DNA of 64,000 bases, taken from NCBI GenBank assembly GCA_033765235.1, contig JANRIG010000009.1:124001-188000 (forward strand). The letters are read 5' to 3'. The notes below the pieces were generated by a model that was not told the origin of the DNA, made no database searches, and saw only the letters and a list, made by a program, of their open reading frames with translations. This document shows positions 62,650-64,000 of the stretch, one piece after another; the first letter of the stretch is position 1, and the number at the start of each line of letters is the position of its first letter. Source of the DNA: JANRIG01 sp033765235. GTDB lineage: Bacteria; Bacteroidota; Bacteroidia; Cytophagales; UBA9547. The position numbers and the translations under genes are program-made.

Positions 62650-63903
62650 TTATTCTCTACAGAGTGGAAATGTGAGGCAATGCGTACCTCCTCTGGCACG
62701 TGACAGTTCATTAGAAGGCACCAAAATAAGCGTTTTTTCTATAGAAGCGGCCTCAATATTACCGTTTTTTATTTTTTTTATTAACTGTTCGGCCTTATAT
62801 ACACTATATCCTGCTTTTTGTATGGCTTTAGAGGTCATTTTGTTGCGGTCGTAAGTAACAGCTACTCCCGGCTTAATGGCAAAGAGGTTACACCCGTCTG
62901 TCCATTGCTCGCGCTCCTGATAGGGTGTATTGCCACCACCGCAGGGTATCAATTGCATATCTGGCTCTATGTCTGTGAGCAGGTCTTTTACAGATGAATA
63001 TAATTTGGGTTCCGGTATTCCTTTGGTGTATCGCTTGGTGTGTATCACATTTTTTTCGCAAATCAATGGGGCATATACTACACACAGTTTTTCATCAATT
63101 CTGGTCATTACAGTGTCTAAGTGCATACAATATCGTTCTTTGGGTATCTCTATCATGGCTACGTATTTTGCAAGATTCCATTTGAATACCATCTCTTTTA
63201 CTTTTTCAAAAGCATGCTTGTGAGTGCGCTCGCTACAGCCTATGAGCAAATGGTCTTTGCCAAACATCATGATGTCTCCCCCTTCAATGGAATATTCATT
63301 TTCATCGTTTTCTATGTTTTCGAGAAGCTCTGACACGTTTTCAGATAGTGAAATATGCCATTTGTTTTCATGAATTTGTGCAAAAAGTTTGCTGTAGTGA
63401 TACACGTGCCATGCCAGCAAAGATTCGCGACTACGGGCACGCTTATTAGCTTGGGTAATAAGCAAATAGTTGTTGATAATCACCCCTATATCTCTGCAAA
63501 ATATTAGATTTGATACGGGCGAAAAAACTATTTTTTTGCTCCCTTTCAGCACCCCTGTGATGAGCGTGTAGGCTAAGTGTTGAGGGCTTAGTTTGAGTAA
63601 TATAGTCAATAATTTATCATTTTTTTCAAATTGTGCTACTGACTCTACCAATGATTTTCTGGCATGGTCGTACCCACATACCTCTGTGAGTAAGTCTTGA
63701 AAATCTATCACATTTTCTACCCCTATGAAGATTTTGAGAAGTTGATCAAGCACTTGGTGCTCTTTTTTCATTCTGTCAAGATATACAATATCTTCATACA
63801 AATACTCCACCGCTTTGTCGGGCGTCACTTGCTCTATGCCATCGTCGGGGGTGTGAATGATTACTTTTTTTAATAGTCCTATTTCAGAGTTTACTCTTAT
63901 CAT
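62650..63903 (-). CDS. Arginine deiminase-family enzyme
   Basis: A 417-aa guanidine-modifying enzyme (pentein fold); I start at the ATG at 63903 (MIRVNSEIGLLKKVIIHTP). All catalytic motifs of arginine deiminase are present: FCRD (~135), EGGD, HLDTV and GGTHCLTFPL with the nucleophile Cys409. SNELSRARGG near the end is the arginine-binding loop. It should convert L-arginine to citrulline and ammonia. The sequence is diverged from classical ArcA and could accept related guanidines. It lies 26 bases after the CtlX-like gene and 29 bases before pruA, which fits arginine breakdown. Confidence 0.85.
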   Translation of the reverse strand: MIRVNSEIGLLKKVIIHTPDDGIEQVTPDKAVEYLYEDIVYLDRMKKEHQVLDQLLKIFIGVENVIDFQDLLTEVCGYDHARKSLVESVAQFEKNDKLLTILLKLSPQHLAYTLITGVLKGSKKIVFSPVSNLIFCRDIGVIINNYLLITQANKRARSRESLLAWHVYHYSKLFAQIHENKWHISLSENVSELLENIENDENEYSIEGGDIMMFGKDHLLIGCSERTHKHAFEKVKEMVFKWNLAKYVAMIEIPKERYCMHLDTVMTRIDEKLCVVYAPLICEKNVIHTKRYTKGIPEPKLYSSVKDLLTDIEPDMQLIPCGGGNTPYQEREQWTDGCNLFAIKPGVAVTYDRNKMTSKAIQKAGYSVYKAEQLIKKIKNGNIEAASIEKTLILVPSNELSRARGGTHCLTFPLCRE

Positions 63904-63929
63904 ATATGTATTTTTTATTGGAATAAGGA

Positions 63930-64000
63930 TTAATAAAACATCATTTTCATACAAAATACACTCCCGCCCGATTTCATAAATTCTGAAGTATCAACTTCTA
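63930..64000 (-). CDS. CtlX-like amidinotransferase-fold hydrolase, C-terminus
   Basis: The last 22 codons of a gene that enters from the right edge. The visible end is VDTSEFMKSGGSVFCMKMMF plus a final Tyr. This matches, from memory, the C-terminus of Bacteroidota amidinotransferase-family proteins labelled CtlX, described as citrulline hydrolases (ureidases) making ornithine; the Cys is the expected nucleophile of the pentein fold. Only 22 residues are available, so family assignment is tentative. It sits 26 bases ahead of the arginine deiminase gene and would be the missing citrulline-to-ornithine step of the operon. Confidence 0.6.
   Translation of the reverse strand, partial: EVDTSEFMKSGGSVFCMKMMFY

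Noticed and set aside
62650..63903. Agmatine deiminase
   Set aside because: The FCRD, EGGD, HLDTV and SNELSRARGG..C motifs fit arginine deiminase; agmatine deiminase signatures are absent.

Overview
The window is a stretch of a Bacteroidota chromosome (AT-rich; Chitinophagales/Sphingobacteriales-like is my guess, not proven). The evidence is: two secreted proteins ending in type IX secretion (T9SS) sorting domains; promoter boxes of the Bacteroidota TAnnTTTG type (clearest before rpsA and before the DUF5606 gene); a ~600-aa ribosomal protein S1; a GT3-type glycogen synthase; a DnaG with a degenerate zinc motif; and phylum-typical families (DUF983, DUF5606, YfhO, Omp85-like barrels). There is no phage, insertion sequence, CRISPR array or rRNA. 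Most of it is ordinary core genome, with a surface-polysaccharide region and two very large exported proteins as the accessory parts.

Layout. 1-9.1 kb: C-terminus of an Omp85-like barrel, lysA, a small toxin-antitoxin-like pair whose AbiEii-type toxin is frameshifted, tRNA-Cys just behind rpsA, an NlpC/P60 peptidase with an overlapping HNH nuclease, a peroxiredoxin-like protein, a frameshifted DUF983 gene and a TPR protein. 9.2-16.1 kb: a GHMP sugar kinase resembling plant L-arabinokinase, a 600-bp non-coding stretch with three hairpins, then a tight rightward operon (Wzx-like flippase, Kup potassium transporter, rhodanese, unknown protein, 3'-5' exonuclease). 16.1-24.9 kb: two leftward polysaccharide operons (O-antigen ligase/polymerase-like protein, three polytopic GT-C-like proteins, three GT-B glycosyltransferases). 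25-34 kb: glycogen synthase, Smr protein, DUF5606 protein, ParC, YfhO. 34-45.1 kb: an SGNH hydrolase and a divergent ~2,836-aa repeat protein, both T9SS cargo. 45.2-58.5 kb: ispH, pyrophosphatase, dnaG, an SPFH lipoprotein, a giant sensor kinase directly behind recQ, an ABC exporter and L-rhamnose isomerase. 58.7-64 kb: an IMPase-family phosphatase and a leftward arginine catabolic operon that continues past the right edge.

The most coherent functional reading is the right-hand operon. The last 71 bases encode the C-terminus of an amidinotransferase-fold protein that looks like CtlX (citrulline hydrolase). It is followed by an arginine deiminase with all catalytic motifs, 1-pyrroline-5-carboxylate dehydrogenase and ornithine aminotransferase. 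Together these can take arginine to glutamate through citrulline and ornithine without ornithine carbamoyltransferase. The other notable items are the giant T9SS protein built as a 7+7+3 domain array from a ~1.09-kaa internal duplication, the arabinokinase-like kinase, and two single-base frameshifts in conserved genes that need checking against reads. I see no convincing wholly new multi-gene system.
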